Position numbers and translations under genes: made by a program
NCBI GenBank assembly: GCA_030549775.1
Contig: CM060172.1
Coordinates: 58,409,523-58,473,522, forward strand
Direction of reading: 5' to 3'
DNA length: 64,000 nt
DNA from: Tamarix chinensis
Lineage: Eukaryota; Streptophyta; Magnoliopsida; Caryophyllales; Tamaricaceae
Shown here: one piece after another, positions 1 to 11,278 of the stretch
Layout: each line of letters starts with the position of its first letter
How positions within the stretch are numbered: position 1 is the stretch's first letter
Notes under the pieces: model-generated
Seen by the model: the letters and a program-made list of their open reading frames with translations, nothing else
The model's database searches: none
Told to the model about the DNA's origin: nothing

Positions 1-773
1 CTAACCAATGTGAATGAAAAAGGATAACAAGGAAATTTTATCCAATGCTTGGTGTAAACACACATAATCTCAAGTGTGAATGATTCAAGAGTCTTATTAC
101 GAGAAACCTGGCGACTGATCTCTCACAATTCTGTGACTAGCAAGTTAAATAAGAATTTTCAATTTCGATACAACAAAAAAGCATAACAAATTTTTTAACA
201 TCGTTAGATTAATATAGGGTTGGAGACAGTTAGTACAGCAGTAACAAAGGTACACATGTACCAAAATTACAGAACCCTAAATAGCCAAAATGTACACATA
301 TACCAAAGACTCAGAACCCTAAACAACCAACACCGGAGGATTAACTAATTACCTGAAGCTAGCAGATAATGAAAATGAAACAAAAAACATATGTTATACT
401 TCACTCCGATATAGCAGCAAATAGTGGCATGCTAGCGTTCACTATACATGTAATTCATGAAAATGAGAGAAACTACAAACATATGAAAAGGGGGATGCAG
501 AAAAAGAAAGAAAGCCCTAAACTAAACAGCTAAGAACGAAAACCCTGAAGTGTCAACAGATAAATTGCCTGAGTTAATCAGCAAGAAATACCAGGAAAAT
601 AAAATAGAGGGGGGGGGGACCCGAGCGGTAGCAAGGAGAGAGCAGACGGAAGAGCTAAATAGCGCAATCGGACGAACCGTCGAATTCCTACTCACGAATG
701 AACAAAGGCAAAGACCGGAAGAACACAAGACCGACCGATAAAAAAGTTATAGACAACAGAGAGAGAAGTGGAC
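1..773 (-). other. Intron 2 of the KIWI-like gene (partial)
   Basis: A+T-rich sequence downstream of exon 2 on the minus strand, beginning with the GT donor at 773-772. No stretch encodes the missing ISLSxxQW segment of the PC4 domain. It holds a short G run near 611-618 and two AACCCTAAA-type motifs near 270 and 311. Nothing else is recognised. Confidence 0.6.
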
Positions 774-879
774 CTTTTTTACCAGGCAGTTGTTTCCCAT
801 CCTTAACATAAAACTCTCGAATATCGACCACAACTTTGCCCTGCCAATTCCTCACAGAAACCCTTCGATTCTTCGAAAT
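774..879 (-). CDS. KIWI: KIWI-like p15/PC4 coactivator, coding exon 2 (PC4 domain, first half)
   Basis: Exon 2 follows a 143-bp intron (880-1022) that begins GT and ends TTTTCAG. Its 106 bases encode ISKNRRVSVRNWQGK, then a short VVV stretch, then DIREFYVKDGKQLPGKKG. This is the first beta-strand part of the PC4 single-stranded-DNA-binding domain, with the conserved RRVSVRNWxGK and DIREFYVKDGK motifs. The exon ends in phase 1 at AAAAAAG with a GT donor at 773-772. The final family segment (ISLSxxQWxxL...) is not found in 1-771, so the last exon lies outside the window. No stop or frameshift is seen in either exon, so the gene looks intact as far as it can be read. Confidence 0.93.
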
Positions 880-1022
880 CTGAAAATTCAACGACTCAAC
901 AATCAAGAGCCATGCCCGCTTATATCGTTTGGTAGAAACGCGAGGCAGGTGTAGATACACAGACATATAGAGAGAGAAAACTGAAATGGAAAAAAAAGAA
1001 TAAAAAAAGAAAAGAGAGAAAC

Positions 1023-1154
1023 CTCGCAAACGACGATGTTATCATCGGTGTCATCAGAGTCTCTTTTGGCCGTTTTGTGTGGAGGACCATCGCCGCCGCC
1101 ACCGTCATCGGAGCCGTAATTCTCTCCGTCTTTCCTTTTTCCCTTACCCGACAT
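1023..1154 (-). CDS. KIWI: KIWI-like p15/PC4 transcriptional coactivator, coding exon 1 (partial gene)
   Basis: Exon 1 of 44 codons reads from the ATG at 1154 down to 1023. It encodes an acidic and basic low-complexity tail: it begins MSGKGKRKDGENYGSDD, has a Gly-Asp run, and ends DSDDTDDNIVVCE. The GT splice donor is at 1022-1021. Joined in phase 0 to exon 2 it gives DDNIVVCEISKNRRVSVRNW, the signature of plant p15/PC4 proteins of the KIWI type. In that family a charged N-terminal tail precedes a C-terminal single-stranded-DNA-binding domain that acts in RNA polymerase II transcription in the nucleus. Arabidopsis KIWI is only about 107 residues, so about 79 of the expected residues are in this window. 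This start was chosen because the upstream in-frame sequence does not resemble the family. The rest of the gene is left of the window. Confidence 0.93.
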
Positions 1155-1414
1155 TTTCCGGTCAGTGACGACTGACAGCGGGCGAGAGAGGAGAGAGCGC
1201 CCTGGCGGTAGTGATTTTGAACTTTGAACTCGGGAGGTGAAAACACAGTGCCGCTGCTTCCAGAAGGGGACACGGTAACAGCTAGATACACTACTACAAT
1301 TTTTAGGGTGGTACATTTTGCCTCGATCGTACAAAATATTTTATTTTCATCTCATTTGGGCTTGAACTTATAACACAATTCATCTTATATTTTGGCTCGA
1401 ACGAATAAAATTAT
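1155..1414 (-). promoter_or_regulatory. 5' UTR and proximal promoter of the KIWI-like gene
   Basis: The 260 bp between the start codon and the edge of solo LTR R1 must hold the 5' UTR and core promoter, if these have not been displaced. A TGGGCT motif at 1357-1362, reading AGCCCA on the gene strand, resembles the site II elements common in plant housekeeping promoters. No convincing TATA box is seen. R1 is inserted at the upstream edge. The promoter role is inferred from position only. Confidence 0.45.
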
Positions 1415-3429
1415 TATAACATCTTAAAATTTATTATTTTTTTCTATAAATTTTTTTAATTTAAAATTCGTAAATTTTAGGGATGCTACCGCTACACTTA
1501 GTACCAGACTGATTCACTCCTACTGTTCCAGTGCTAAGTGCTAAGGCTAAGAAAAACATTGTCATCAACTCATATTAATACATAAATTAAAGGTTCGCAA
1601 TTCAATAATCAGAGTACGTATGAATTATTACATAATCAAAATACGAGAGAAAGTTTTTTAAAGTAGAAAGATGTCCATGACATTATAATTATTTTCGGAG
1701 ATCACAGCATAGATAAAAGTGAACAAAGAAATAATAATCCCATTAAGGAAAAACCAGCCACGCCACTCCAAAGACTTGATCCAGCCCAAATCAATACTCG
1801 TCCCTACCTGACGTCCCGTGGATATCAATGACATCAAAAAACATGTCTCCTACCTGCAACACGTCAGACGGACCTTCTACTTGTGGAAATGAGCAACACC
1901 TATAAAAAGGGTGATTAGTACGCTACGTACTGAGTAAGGTAACCGAGCAGTAAGGCTAACACACAAGCACATAAAATCATGCAGAATAATATTCAACTTA
2001 CACACATTCAAACCCACACATATAAAGTATAAAGTCATGTAGGATAATATACAGCTTATAAACGATCAAGCCCACACATAAATGCCCAAATAGTCCAGAT
2101 TAATTATTTAATTAATCTCTTATCGGAAGTCGATTCACACCATACTTTTTATCAAATCCATACAAGTACAGGAACCTCCCACTATTTTAGTAGGTGGGCC
2201 GGTCACTTGCGGGACAACATGTCCACACCACTATTATTCGCCGATGGATCAGTCACTTATAGGATAAAACCCTAACCACCATTCTTGATCGGTGGATCGG
2301 TTCGGTTCCTACTCACATAGTATTCCACTGTAAGTAATTAGTATCTTTTAAGTGCCTTAGCAAAACTCTGGTTTGTGTTTATTGAGTCGGGATTCCCCAC
2401 TATTATTGTCAGTGGGCCGGTCACTTGTGGGACATCAGGTCTACACCACTATTATTCGCCGGTGGATCAGCCACTTATAGGGTAAAACCCTAACCACTAT
2501 TTCTAACCTATGGATCGGCTGGACCCCACTCAATAATCTTTCACTTTAAATGATTAGTGTCTTAAGTATCTTATTCAGAAGCTTTTACCCAGACATGCAT
2601 GACTGACTTCTACTATTCTTATCCTCCAAACCCTAGTTAACCACTACAACTATAGTTACCATATCACACCCTAACTCAATCTCCACCATACCCTTATAAT
2701 ATCCCGCGCACTATTTTCCACCCCATGCAAAAATGCTGACTTTTTCATGCAAAATCTTATGCTCACCCACAAAATCCTAAATTCCCATGCAAACCCTAAC
2801 TCCTTGCAACCCTACCTCCATATAAACCCTAACTCCCACATTATTACACTCCCCATCATCATTTTACCGAACCTATCATGTATGTCTTATGGGTCATACC
2901 ATACCACAATAATAACACAACCCATACACATAATACACACGCCACAATTTAATGCATAATCTTACCTCAACTCCATATCATGCTGCATATATGATAGTTA
3001 TACAATTACACATAATAAACATTATAATTTCATATCACATGGCATACATGGCATATAAAACACATAATACACAAACGACCTTAGTTACTCCTTACCTAAA
3101 ACGTTACCGGTCTTGGAACACGCTCCTATACCTCTTTAGGGCTTTAACTGGTCTCACCTATATGAGGAAAAACTAGATTTAGGTTCCCTCCTACTAAAAA
3201 TACTATTATTTACTAACTTATCCCAAGATTAGGTTTTTAAATAAAATAATACTACACTAATAATAACTACACGAAATAATACCAAAAATGCTAATAATAA
3301 TATTAATATAATTCAAAACGGATGGTGGTATAAGGGCTTCTACCCTCCATCCAAAATAATACTAATAATATCATTAAGACATTATTAATAAAAATAGTAC
3401 TAAAAATAGTAATGAAATAATAATCGAAT

Positions 3430-3441
3430 TATCAAATAGTA

Positions 3442-3489
<48 letters not shown>

Positions 3490-3630
3490 GTGATAACAAT
3501 GAAATGACTTAAACTAAAAGTAATATAAGGTAGGGTTTTCAACTCTACCCTAAAATAGTAAAAGTACCATTAGTAATAATAATAATATTATTAACACATA
3601 TTATTTATAATAATATTAAAAAAAATAATG

Positions 3631-3666
<36 letters not shown>

Positions 3667-3840
3667 CCAATAATAGTAATAATAATAATAATATTAATAA
3701 TAGAAATAATAGTAATTGAATTATTTAAATAAAATAGGGCTTCGACCCTCTAATTAAATAATAGTAATAGTAAGAATAATAATAATAATAATAGTAATAA
3801 TAATAATAATGATGATGATGATGATGATGATGATGGTGAT
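3430..3840. repeat. AAT and GAT microsatellites in R1
   Basis: Pure AAT runs at about 3437-3488 and 3628-3662 and a GAT run at 3810-3835, in the same place in the LTR as the arrays of R2, R3, R8 and R13. Confidence 0.88.
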
Positions 3841-4427
3841 AAATCTTATAATAATACTAATAATATTAATAATTCGAAACTAATAACCCAAAATAGTTCA
3901 TGTAAACTCTCAACCCTGCTAAGAAATAATAACGTTAATATTGGACCAAATAATAATAATAATCGAATAAAGGTTAAAAATTAGAATAAAATAGAATGAG
4001 CTTAAATAAATAGGGGAGAAGGACTGAGAGGGTCTTGGATTTCACCTTGGGTCACGGAGATAGGTGGCACCGGCGGTGGCCGGAAAAGAGGAAAGAAATG
4101 GAAAAAGTTGAGGTTTGAGAAGAAGAGGTGGAGAATGAGGGTGGTGGTTGAGGTGTTGATGGTAGCCTAGACAGAGAGGAGTAAAGTGAGGGTGGTGGCG
4201 CAACAAGTGGCGGCGGCGCACGGCAGCAGAGGTGGCGGCCGAAATGAAGAGAAAGAGAAAAAGAGAGGAGGAGAAGGAGAAAGGAGAAAAGAAGGGTATG
4301 GATAGGTGGAGGAAGATTGGTAGCAGTTTTTGGGTGGTGCATGAGGTATTTATAGCAGCGGATGTCGTGGCGGACGGTGGCGTGAAGGGCGGCAAGTGTA
4401 AAATTTTGGTTGGTTGAGTAAGGAACT

Positions 4428-4453
4428 TTGCACGGCTGTGGTGGCTCGTGCAA
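4428..4453 (-). other. Leader hairpin of R1
   Basis: On the minus strand TTGCACG, a bulged A, GC, a 7-base loop, then GCCGTGCAA: a nine-pair stem with one bulge. It lies about 180 bp downstream of the TATA box. Confidence 0.6.
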
Positions 4454-4634
4454 GAAGAATCGAGAGAGGTGGGTGATTCAGTTAGTTAGAGGGCGGTGTA
4501 GGGAAGAATTAGGTAGGTAGAGCTGGCGGCGTAGTTGGCTGACTGCGGAGGAAAGGGTGACTGAAGTTGCGGTGGTGTGTAGGGTAGGTTCTTAGGGTTT
4601 TGGGAAAAAATTTTCAAGATCACTCAATAAGGGG

Positions 4635-4644
4635 GTATTTATAG
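4635..4644 (-). promoter_or_regulatory. TATA box of R1
   Basis: CTATAAATAC on the minus strand, about 0.91 kb from the LTR end. It occupies the same place in the family layout as in R2, R3 and R13. Confidence 0.7.
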
Positions 4645-5553
4645 AGTTTGGAGGGGAAAGTAGGGTTCTGAGGGTCGGCAGGAAGGTAATCTAGGTAGGG
4701 TTAGGGCAGCTGGTGGTATTTATTGGCCGGTGCAAATTCAAATCGTGGCCTACTTTTCGAAAAGAAGGGTTTTGCGCGGAAGAAAAGGAAAGCGGGTTAT
4801 GTTAGGTTGAACTGAGATTCAAGGGGAAGAGAAAGAGAGGAGAAACGGCCGGTTAAGTCAAGCGTAACTGGTGGCGCCATTTTCGGAGGCGACAGAGCTG
4901 CAGGTCGACGGTGAAGGAGGAAGGAGGAAGAAGAAGGTGAACCGGCCGACTGGGGGAAAAAGAAAGAAAGGAAAAATAAGGAAGAACCAGGCCGGTCGGC
5001 GCCAGTTATAAAAATTTTAAATGGAGCGCGGCGTTCTAGGGGGAAAAGACACAATACGTAGCACTCTGGCTACCGAAGAAAGAAAAGAAAAGAAACGAGA
5101 GGATGGGCCGCGGAAGAGAAAGAGGGAAAAAGAAGAGATTGGGCCGTAGACATGACCAATCGTAAGAAAAAAGGAAAGGAAAAAGGAAGAAAAGAAAGAA
5201 TAAGAAAGAAAAGAAAGAAAAAGGAAGAAGGAAAAAGGAAATAGAAAAATTTAGGTAGGTTGGGATCAATTAAATTAATTAGAATATTTTAGATATTTAA
5301 AATAAAAATATTTAAATAAAATAATATTAAATTTTCTTCTTAGGCTAATTTAGGATTTTTAAAATATTTTTCCTAAATTTCTTTTTGACTAGCAAAATGC
5401 CCAAATTTTTCCTTATAAAAATAATTGTAAATTTCCTCTCAATTTGCCCTTATAATTCCTTCCTATTCCAATAAAAATAATTAATTAAATTAATTTCCTA
5501 ATAAATTATTATTTAATTACACTTCTTAAAATAAATATTTTTGGGATATTTCA

Positions 5554-5714
5554 ATTATCCTTTCTATTATCAATGCTAACACTTTATTCTGGTCAGGCTG
5601 ACTTGAGCTTCAGCTAAGCTAACTCAAATTCACATTTAATACTTCACATTTATATAAATTATCCAAATTTATTCCCTTCGAGGAGTGAAAATGCCACAAA
5701 TTCAAGTAATGAAA
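5554..5714. other. Ancestral flank between R1 and R2
   Basis: A 161-bp segment that belongs to neither LTR copy: it lies between the R1 target repeat ATTAT and the R2 target repeat TGAAA. It is A+T-rich and no coding potential or known repeat is recognised. Before R1 inserted it was contiguous with the upstream region of the KIWI-like gene. Confidence 0.55.
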
Positions 5715-6187
5715 TGTAACACCCCAAAATTCACTACTTTTTTTTTTGAAAGCGGAAGCAATTAAAATAGAATCACTTAAAACTTGTGAATTCTGGGGAT
5801 GTTACCACCACACTTAGTACCAGACCGGTTCTCTCCGACCGTTCCAGTACCAAGTGCTAAGGCTAAAGAAAAGATTTACATTAAATTCAAATCAACAGTT
5901 CATAAAAGAACTCGAAAGATCATACCTTAAAATCAGAGTACGCATAAACGTTTATAAACGTAATAAAATAGAAATCAGAGTGCGAAATCAAAGAGGATAA
6001 ATACTCCAATACAAATAAATAATAGCAGGAAATAAAATTGCATAAAGACTGAAATACGGCCACAACTCTCTCAAACTTTGAGCCAACCAAGCTCAACACA
6101 CAGCCCCGACTGATGTCTCGCCCACCTGCATAAATCAGAAGGGAATACTACTTGTGGGAATGAGCAACACCCATGAAAAGGGTGATC

Positions 6188-6202
6188 AGTACGCTACGTA
6201 CT
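6188..6202. other. 15-bp palindrome AGTACGCTACGTACT in R2
   Basis: Six-base arms AGTACG and CGTACT around CTA, inside a segment that is very similar among copies (GGGTGATC before, GAGTAAGGTAACC after). Exact copies also lie at 1917-1931 (R1) and 35969-35983 (R8); near copies occur in R3, R5, R7, R9 and R13. Confidence 0.75.
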
Positions 6203-6419
6203 GAGTAAGGTAACCGAACACTAAGGCCAACACATAAGCACATAAAATCATGCATAAGAATAAAAGATCATAAAGACCATCATCATATCATAATATCGAC
6301 CAATCATTCAGGTACATACATAAAGGCCCAATCATAATTCAGATTAATTACTTAATTAATCTTTTCTCGGAATTTGATACACATCATGCCTTTTTATCAA
6401 ATCCATGCAAATACGGAAG

Positions 6420-6830
6420 CCCCCACTATTATAGCCGGTGGATCAGAGGCACATAGGGTATCATACCCTAACCACTATTATAGCCGGTGGATCGGATACA
6501 CATAGGACTACGCGTCCTAACCACTATTCCTAACTGGTGGATCGGTTGGCTCCGGCACGCATGGTGTTCCACTGTAAGTAATTAGTATCTTTTAGGCATT
6601 TTAGCAAAACTCTGGTTTGCGGTTGTTGAGCTCGGGAACCCCCACTATTATAACCGGTGGATCGGTTTACGCATAGAGCATCCTGCTCTAACCACTATTA
6701 TAACCGGTGGATCGGTCACACATAGGGTAAAAACCCTAACCACTATTCCGAACCGGTGGATCGGTTGGTCCCGTCTCAACGATCTTCCACTTTAAATAAT
6801 TAGTGTCTTAAGTATCTTATTCAAAGCTTT
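6420..6830. repeat. Duplicated block of CCACTATTATAGCCGGTGG modules in R2
   Basis: Six modules of the form CCACTATTATAGCCGGTGG followed by ATCGGTC are arranged as two blocks of three. Each block ends in TTCCACTGTAAGTAATTAGT or TTCCACTTTAAATAATTAGT. Equivalent blocks lie at about 2176-2575, 12005-12350, 22215-22620, 29500-29950, 33455-33830, 36215-36600, 44530-44925, 47940-48350 and 62920-63280. Confidence 0.85.
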
Positions 6831-7960
6831 CACCCTGGACATGCATGAAATCACTCCCTTTACACTTCACACATCACAAATCATAAATTCCATCCTCATA
6901 ATTATACTTTAGTCACCAAATACACCTGATACCGTAGAAACCCTAAGCAGTCACACTAAACCCTAATTATCCACACAAACCCTAGCTCAGTTTCCTACGT
7001 ACCCATATAATGTTCCACGCACTATTTTCCATCCAAAGTGTTCAATCACCCAAACAACACTTACATTAATTTCCTCACATCCCAAATCAACGTTCCATAC
7101 GTAAACTTCACTCTCATACAAAATTTTACACATACCATGAAATTATTAACTTCCATGCAAACCCTAATACCACCATACAACCATTAACACCACCATACAA
7201 ACCCTAATACCACAATGAAAACCCTAATGCCACCATGCAACCATTAATACCACTATGCAAAACCCAATATTTCATCATACAAAACCCTAAATTCAATCCA
7301 CATAACCTAAAGATTCATTCATACCAAACCCTAGATTCAAACCATATAAAACCCAAAGATTCATCCATACCAAACCAAGTATTCATCCTTACCAAACCCT
7401 AAATTCAAACCCTATACAACCCAAAAATTCATCCATATAAAACCTTACATTAGATCCTTCCACACAAAACCATAAATTAGATTCTCCAAATCAAACCATA
7501 AATTAAATTCTTCCATACAAAACCATAGATTAAATTCTCACACAAAATCATACAAAACCATAAATTAAACTTCCCCATATAAAACCATAAATTATATTCT
7601 CCATACAAAACCTCAAAAATCATAAATCAGATTCTCATACATGAAACCCTAAAATTCTCCATTTTATTCCTCTACTCATGAATCAATGGAATACTTAGGT
7701 CAACTCACATCCCTTAATCAACTTCTTTCTCCATCCTCCTTTTTCATCCTTTTCCCCCGCACAAATCATATCAACATCCTCACATGCATGTCTTACAGGG
7801 TCACAACACATATTATCATACATAAATAATACACATGCCATACAAAACATACTTCAAGTCCACGTCATATCATATACGACATAATTAATAATCATAAACA
7901 TAGAATGCATATCATATGAAGCACATAATGCATAGAAGCACACAATGGCCTTAGTAAACC

Positions 7961-7996
7961 CTTACCTAAAATGTCACCGGTCTTGGAGCACGCTCC
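7961..7996 (-). promoter_or_regulatory. Conserved GGAGC palindrome and splice donor in R2
   Basis: In the sense direction GGAGCGTGCTCC is followed by AAGACCGGTGACATTTTAG and then GTAAGG, a consensus plant 5' splice site (GT at 7965-7964). The same arrangement recurs in most copies: GT positions include 3095-3094 (R1), 13359-13358 (R3), 34971-34970 (R7), 37513-37512 (R8), 58664-58663 (R11) and 61553-61554 (R13). Use as a splice site is inferred. Confidence 0.6.
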
Positions 7997-8195
7997 TACG
8001 CCTCCTTAGGGCTTAGACCAAATAATAATATATTAATAAAATAACCTTAACAAAATTCTAACTTTGCTAAAGACATAAAAATAATAGAGATATTATAAAC
8101 CTTGATAATATAGGGTTAAAGACTTTACCCTAATAATAATAATGATACTAAGATAATAATATCAAAGATAATAAAACTAATATCAATGAGAATAT

Positions 8196-8196
8196 A

Positions 8197-8235
<39 letters not shown>
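8196..8235. repeat. AAT microsatellite in R2
   Basis: Uninterrupted AAT run of about 13 units. Confidence 0.88.
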
Positions 8236-8885
8236 CATAATAATAACAATAGTAATAACAATAATAACATTATTAACAATACTAATGGTAAAATATTTGC
8301 ATTAATAATAATGGAATAAGAATAATAGAAATTCTAAATATAAAATAATAATAATAATTATACTTATAACATATTAATATTAATAATAATAATAAAAGAA
8401 ATAATAAGGGGAATAATAATAAAATCGAATTAAGGTACAATAAGGCTTCAGCCCTCAACATAAATAATAATAAAACAATAATACTAATAATAATAATAAT
8501 AATAAAACATATTAAGAATATAAATATTAAGAATAATAATAATGGTATTTATATGCAAATAATTGAAATAAATTAAATCAAGGCTTATAATAATATGGAA
8601 AATGGTTGAGAGGGTCTAGGGTTCAACCTTAGGCTGGTGGGGATAGGCAGCACCGGAGGTGGTGCACGGCGGCGGCGGCGGTGGCCGGAAAAAGGGAAGA
8701 AAAGAGGAAAAGATGGATGTTGGGAAAAAGATAGGGAGAATTGAGGTGAGATAAGAGGTGTTTATGGTTTCCCAAGAGGAGAGGAACAAAATGATGGTGG
8801 TGGTGCAGCCAAAGGTGGCGGCGCACGGCGACGGACGGTGGTTTAAGGTTTCGGGGTAAAATTCTGGCGAAACGAGCAGCAAACT

Positions 8886-8911
8886 TTGCACGGTTATGGA
8901 GGCCTGTGCAA
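8886..8911 (-). other. Leader hairpin of R2
   Basis: On the minus strand TTGCAC, a bulged A, GG, a loop, then CCGTGCAA. Same place and same bulge as in R1, about 185 bp downstream of the TATA box. Confidence 0.6.
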
Positions 8912-9093
8912 GAAGAATCGAAGGTTGAAAATAGTTTTGTTAACTAGAGGGCGTTGCAGGGAAGAATTTGGGATGCTGTAGTAGTGCTAAGGTTGGCTAT
9001 CGGCGGTGGAAACGGTGTCTGAAGTCACGCTGGCGGCAGCCTGCACTTAGGGTTTCGGGTAAGAAAAAAAAATCCAAAACTCCTACCATTAGG

Positions 9094-9103
9094 CTATTTA
9101 TAG
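9094..9103 (-). promoter_or_regulatory. TATA box of R2
   Basis: CTATAAATAG on the minus strand, 1.05 kb from the LTR end, between the GC-rich leader and the purine/pyrimidine tract. Confidence 0.72.
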
Positions 9104-10202
9104 ATGGTAGATGAGATAATAGGGTGTTGAAGCTCGACAGGGAGGTATTAAGTGCAAGAATTTGGGTGGCCGGTGGCAGTAAGTGATCGGACATCGTTTG
9201 GTTTTCCTCGAAATTTCGCGAGGCTGGGGAGAAGAAACGGGCGAGAGATAACGGACGAGATTTATGCCAATTTATTCCTTGAGTAAATAGGAATACAATG
9301 AGCCAAGAAACGGCCGGTCAAAGGTCTTGTCGCCGGAGATGCCATAGACGGGGTCGAGAGGTTGCAGCGCAGCGACGGAGGAGGACGGAGGAAGAAGGAA
9401 GAAGGAAAGGAGGCGGACCGAGAAAAAGAAAAGAAAAGGAAAGAACCGGGCGGTCGACGCGAGGGAGGGTGCGTTTAAGTGAGATGACGCGTTTTGGGAA
9501 GAAAGAGGATGAAACGCAGTGCGTCGAGGGGCGGACGAATGGCGATGGGCGCGGGCTGGGCTGTGCCGCAGAAAAGGAAGAAAAGAAAAAGAAGAACTGG
9601 GCCGCGGCTGGCCCAGTCGGGGAAAAGAAGAGGAAAAAGAAAAAGAAGAAAAAGAAAGAAAAAGGAAAGGAAAAAGGAAGAAAGAAAAAGAAAAAAGGGA
9701 AAAAGGAAAGGAGAAAAATAATTAGGTTAGGGCCAATCAAATTAATCTGAATATTTAGGATATTTAAATAATAATATTTGAATAAAATCATATTTAAATC
9801 TCTTTTTAGGCTAAATTAGGATTTTTAAAAGATTTTCCATAAATTCCATTTTAATTAGCAAAACACCCTAATTTTCTTCCATTAAATTATTTATAAAATT
9901 AATATTAATTTGGGACTATTTTCTCCTTCTTATTTTAAATAAAATAATTTATTTAAATAAATTTCCAAAATAAGGTCCTTAATTAGTTAAAATACCCAAA
10001 TTCTCTCCTAATTAAAACACTTATAAATTTATTCTTGATTTTCCCTAATTAATTTCCTTTTATTTTAATTAAATAATTTATTTAATTAATTTTTTATAAT
10101 AGAATCTCATTTAAATATAATATTTAAGATTAGAATTTTTCGGGGCATTTCATGAAATGACAACAATAGACTAATATCTCTCATTTTTATTTCTTCTAAT
10201 TG

Positions 10203-11278
10203 TTTTTTTTTTCAACCAACAATGGAGGATTACAATCTATAAGGCAAGCTAATAGAGATCGCACAACACCAAAATAAGGTGCCTCCATAATTTTACTGAA
10301 AAATAAATTATTAATAACAGTTTTAGAGATTAAAGAAAAAAGTGTGTAAGCCAAACAACATCTTGTGGCCTAGGTGAGCAAGCCCATTCACAATTAAATT
10401 AGTCTCCCTCAGGTTATAAACCACTCGGCTCACATGGAATTTAGGCATCAATTGCCAACATGTCTGTAGAATATGATACCACCAATAGTTTACCATATGA
10501 CAATTACACCGCATATAAGGAGTATGGATCGGCCCATGAAAATTATAACGGTCAAAACACTACCAAAACCAACATTGACAATAAAGCCGAGCAACCAATT
10601 CCCTCAGTAGTATCTAAAAATGCCGTTAGCCAAAATAAAACCTAAGTTAGTTAGAGCAATTTCATTCACTAGCTGAAATTTTGACAAAGATAGTTTGTAG
10701 TGTCTTCCAACCAACCTGAACAACCCTATGATGAATGTGAGTAGAACGAGATTATGGGCTTACAACCAAGTTGAGTACTCATCAATAGCTAGACCAACCA
10801 CATAAGTAGCAACTTTGTTAACGAGAATGAAAGAGCTATTGAAGACGCAAAGATTCATAATATGCCAAAGCATCTAAATACATAAAAGCAAAGATCGTCA
10901 ACAAAGGGGAGCTTAAGGTTTAACACGTTGCTTTCCTAGGATGAAAGCTATCTAATAGTGAAGGGGAGAGTTAAGAAATCCACCACAATGACATAAGGGT
11001 TGAAACAAGCCCATAATTGTCTACTATATTCACAATCATAATGAACATGGAGTAATTTTTCATCTTAACCACACCAAGAGCAACACCTATCATCTATGGG
11101 GTGTTATTGCTTGCACTTCATATTAACTAGCAAGGCATCATGAGATGCTAACCAAATGAATGTGCGCACTTGTTAGTTTATTTTGAGCCACCAAATCCTA
11201 GCCCATTTGAATGCTTTACTAAGAGGGGGTTTAACTTGTAAATGATACGCCAAAGCAACTGAAAACTTACCATCGCTT
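10203..11278 (-). pseudogene. LINE ORF2 C-terminus: zf-RVT and RNase H-like domains
   Basis: About 11000-11260 on the minus strand translates, with stops, to WWLKI, then VRTFIWLASHDALLVN, then CCSWCG and LHVHYDCEYSRQLW. This is the reverse-transcriptase-associated zinc-binding domain (zf-RVT). Nearer the 3' end, 10323-10514 reads KFHVSRVVYNLRETNLIV and NGLAHLG, matching the C-terminal RNase H motif (REaNxxADxLAxLG). Here the family Asp/Ala region is altered to VNG, so activity is unlikely. The piece ends at R3, which is inserted in the zf-RVT upstream region. Confidence 0.82.

Larger units (their letters stand above)
1415..5553 (-). mobile_element. R1: solo LTR, 4.14 kb, TSD ATTAT
   Basis: Begins TATAACATCTT and ends GGGATATTTCA, decayed versions of the R2 termini. 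It is flanked by a perfect 5-bp repeat ATTAT (1410-1414 and 5554-5558). Inside are the head segment ending AAGTGCTAAGGC (to about 1545), the palindrome AGTACGCTACGTACT (1917-1931), the CCACTATT block (about 2176-2575), the splice donor and palindrome (3094-3126), AAT and GAT microsatellites (3430-3840), a GC-rich leader, the TATA box at 4635-4644 and a purine-rich tract (5080-5240). No gag-pol, primer-binding site or polypurine tract is present, so it is a solo LTR or an LTR-like unit. It sits 261 bp upstream of the KIWI-like start codon. Confidence 0.88.
5715..10152 (-). mobile_element. R2: solo LTR, 4.44 kb, TSD TGAAA
   Basis: Best-preserved copy. Termini TGTAACACCCC...GGGGCATTTCA, with a perfect 5-bp target duplication TGAAA (5710-5714 and 10153-10157). 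In order it holds the head, the 15-bp palindrome (6188-6202), the duplicated CCACTATTATAGCCGGTGG block (6420-6830), an AAACCCTAA-rich minisatellite (about 7140-7650), the splice donor (7964-7965) and palindrome GGAGCACGCTCC (7985-7996), AAT microsatellites, a GC-rich leader with the hairpin at 8886-8911, the TATA box at 9094-9103, a purine-rich tract (9590-9720) and an A+T-rich end. TG...CA ends plus a 5-bp duplication fit an LTR. The inverted CCCC/GGGG termini recall long LTRs of Tekay/Del chromoviruses, but the clade is inferred. Confidence 0.9.

Noticed and set aside
1245..1334. Longer N-terminus of the KIWI-like protein starting at 1334
   Set aside because: The open frame continues upstream of the ATG at 1154, but the extra residues do not resemble the family, and the MSGKGKRKD start fits known members.
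9298..9750. Lys/Arg/Glu-rich open frames in R2
   Set aside because: They lie in the purine-rich tract upstream of the TATA box on the antisense strand and have no conserved counterpart in other copies.
1415..10152. R1 and R2 as the two LTRs of one retrotransposon
   Set aside because: They have the same orientation but each has its own target duplication (ATTAT, TGAAA), and only 161 bp lies between them.
5715..10152. Helitron or TIR DNA transposon as the class of the R family
   Set aside because: No TC...CTRR ends. The inverted termini are short and imperfect, and the 5-bp duplications with TG...CA ends fit LTRs better.
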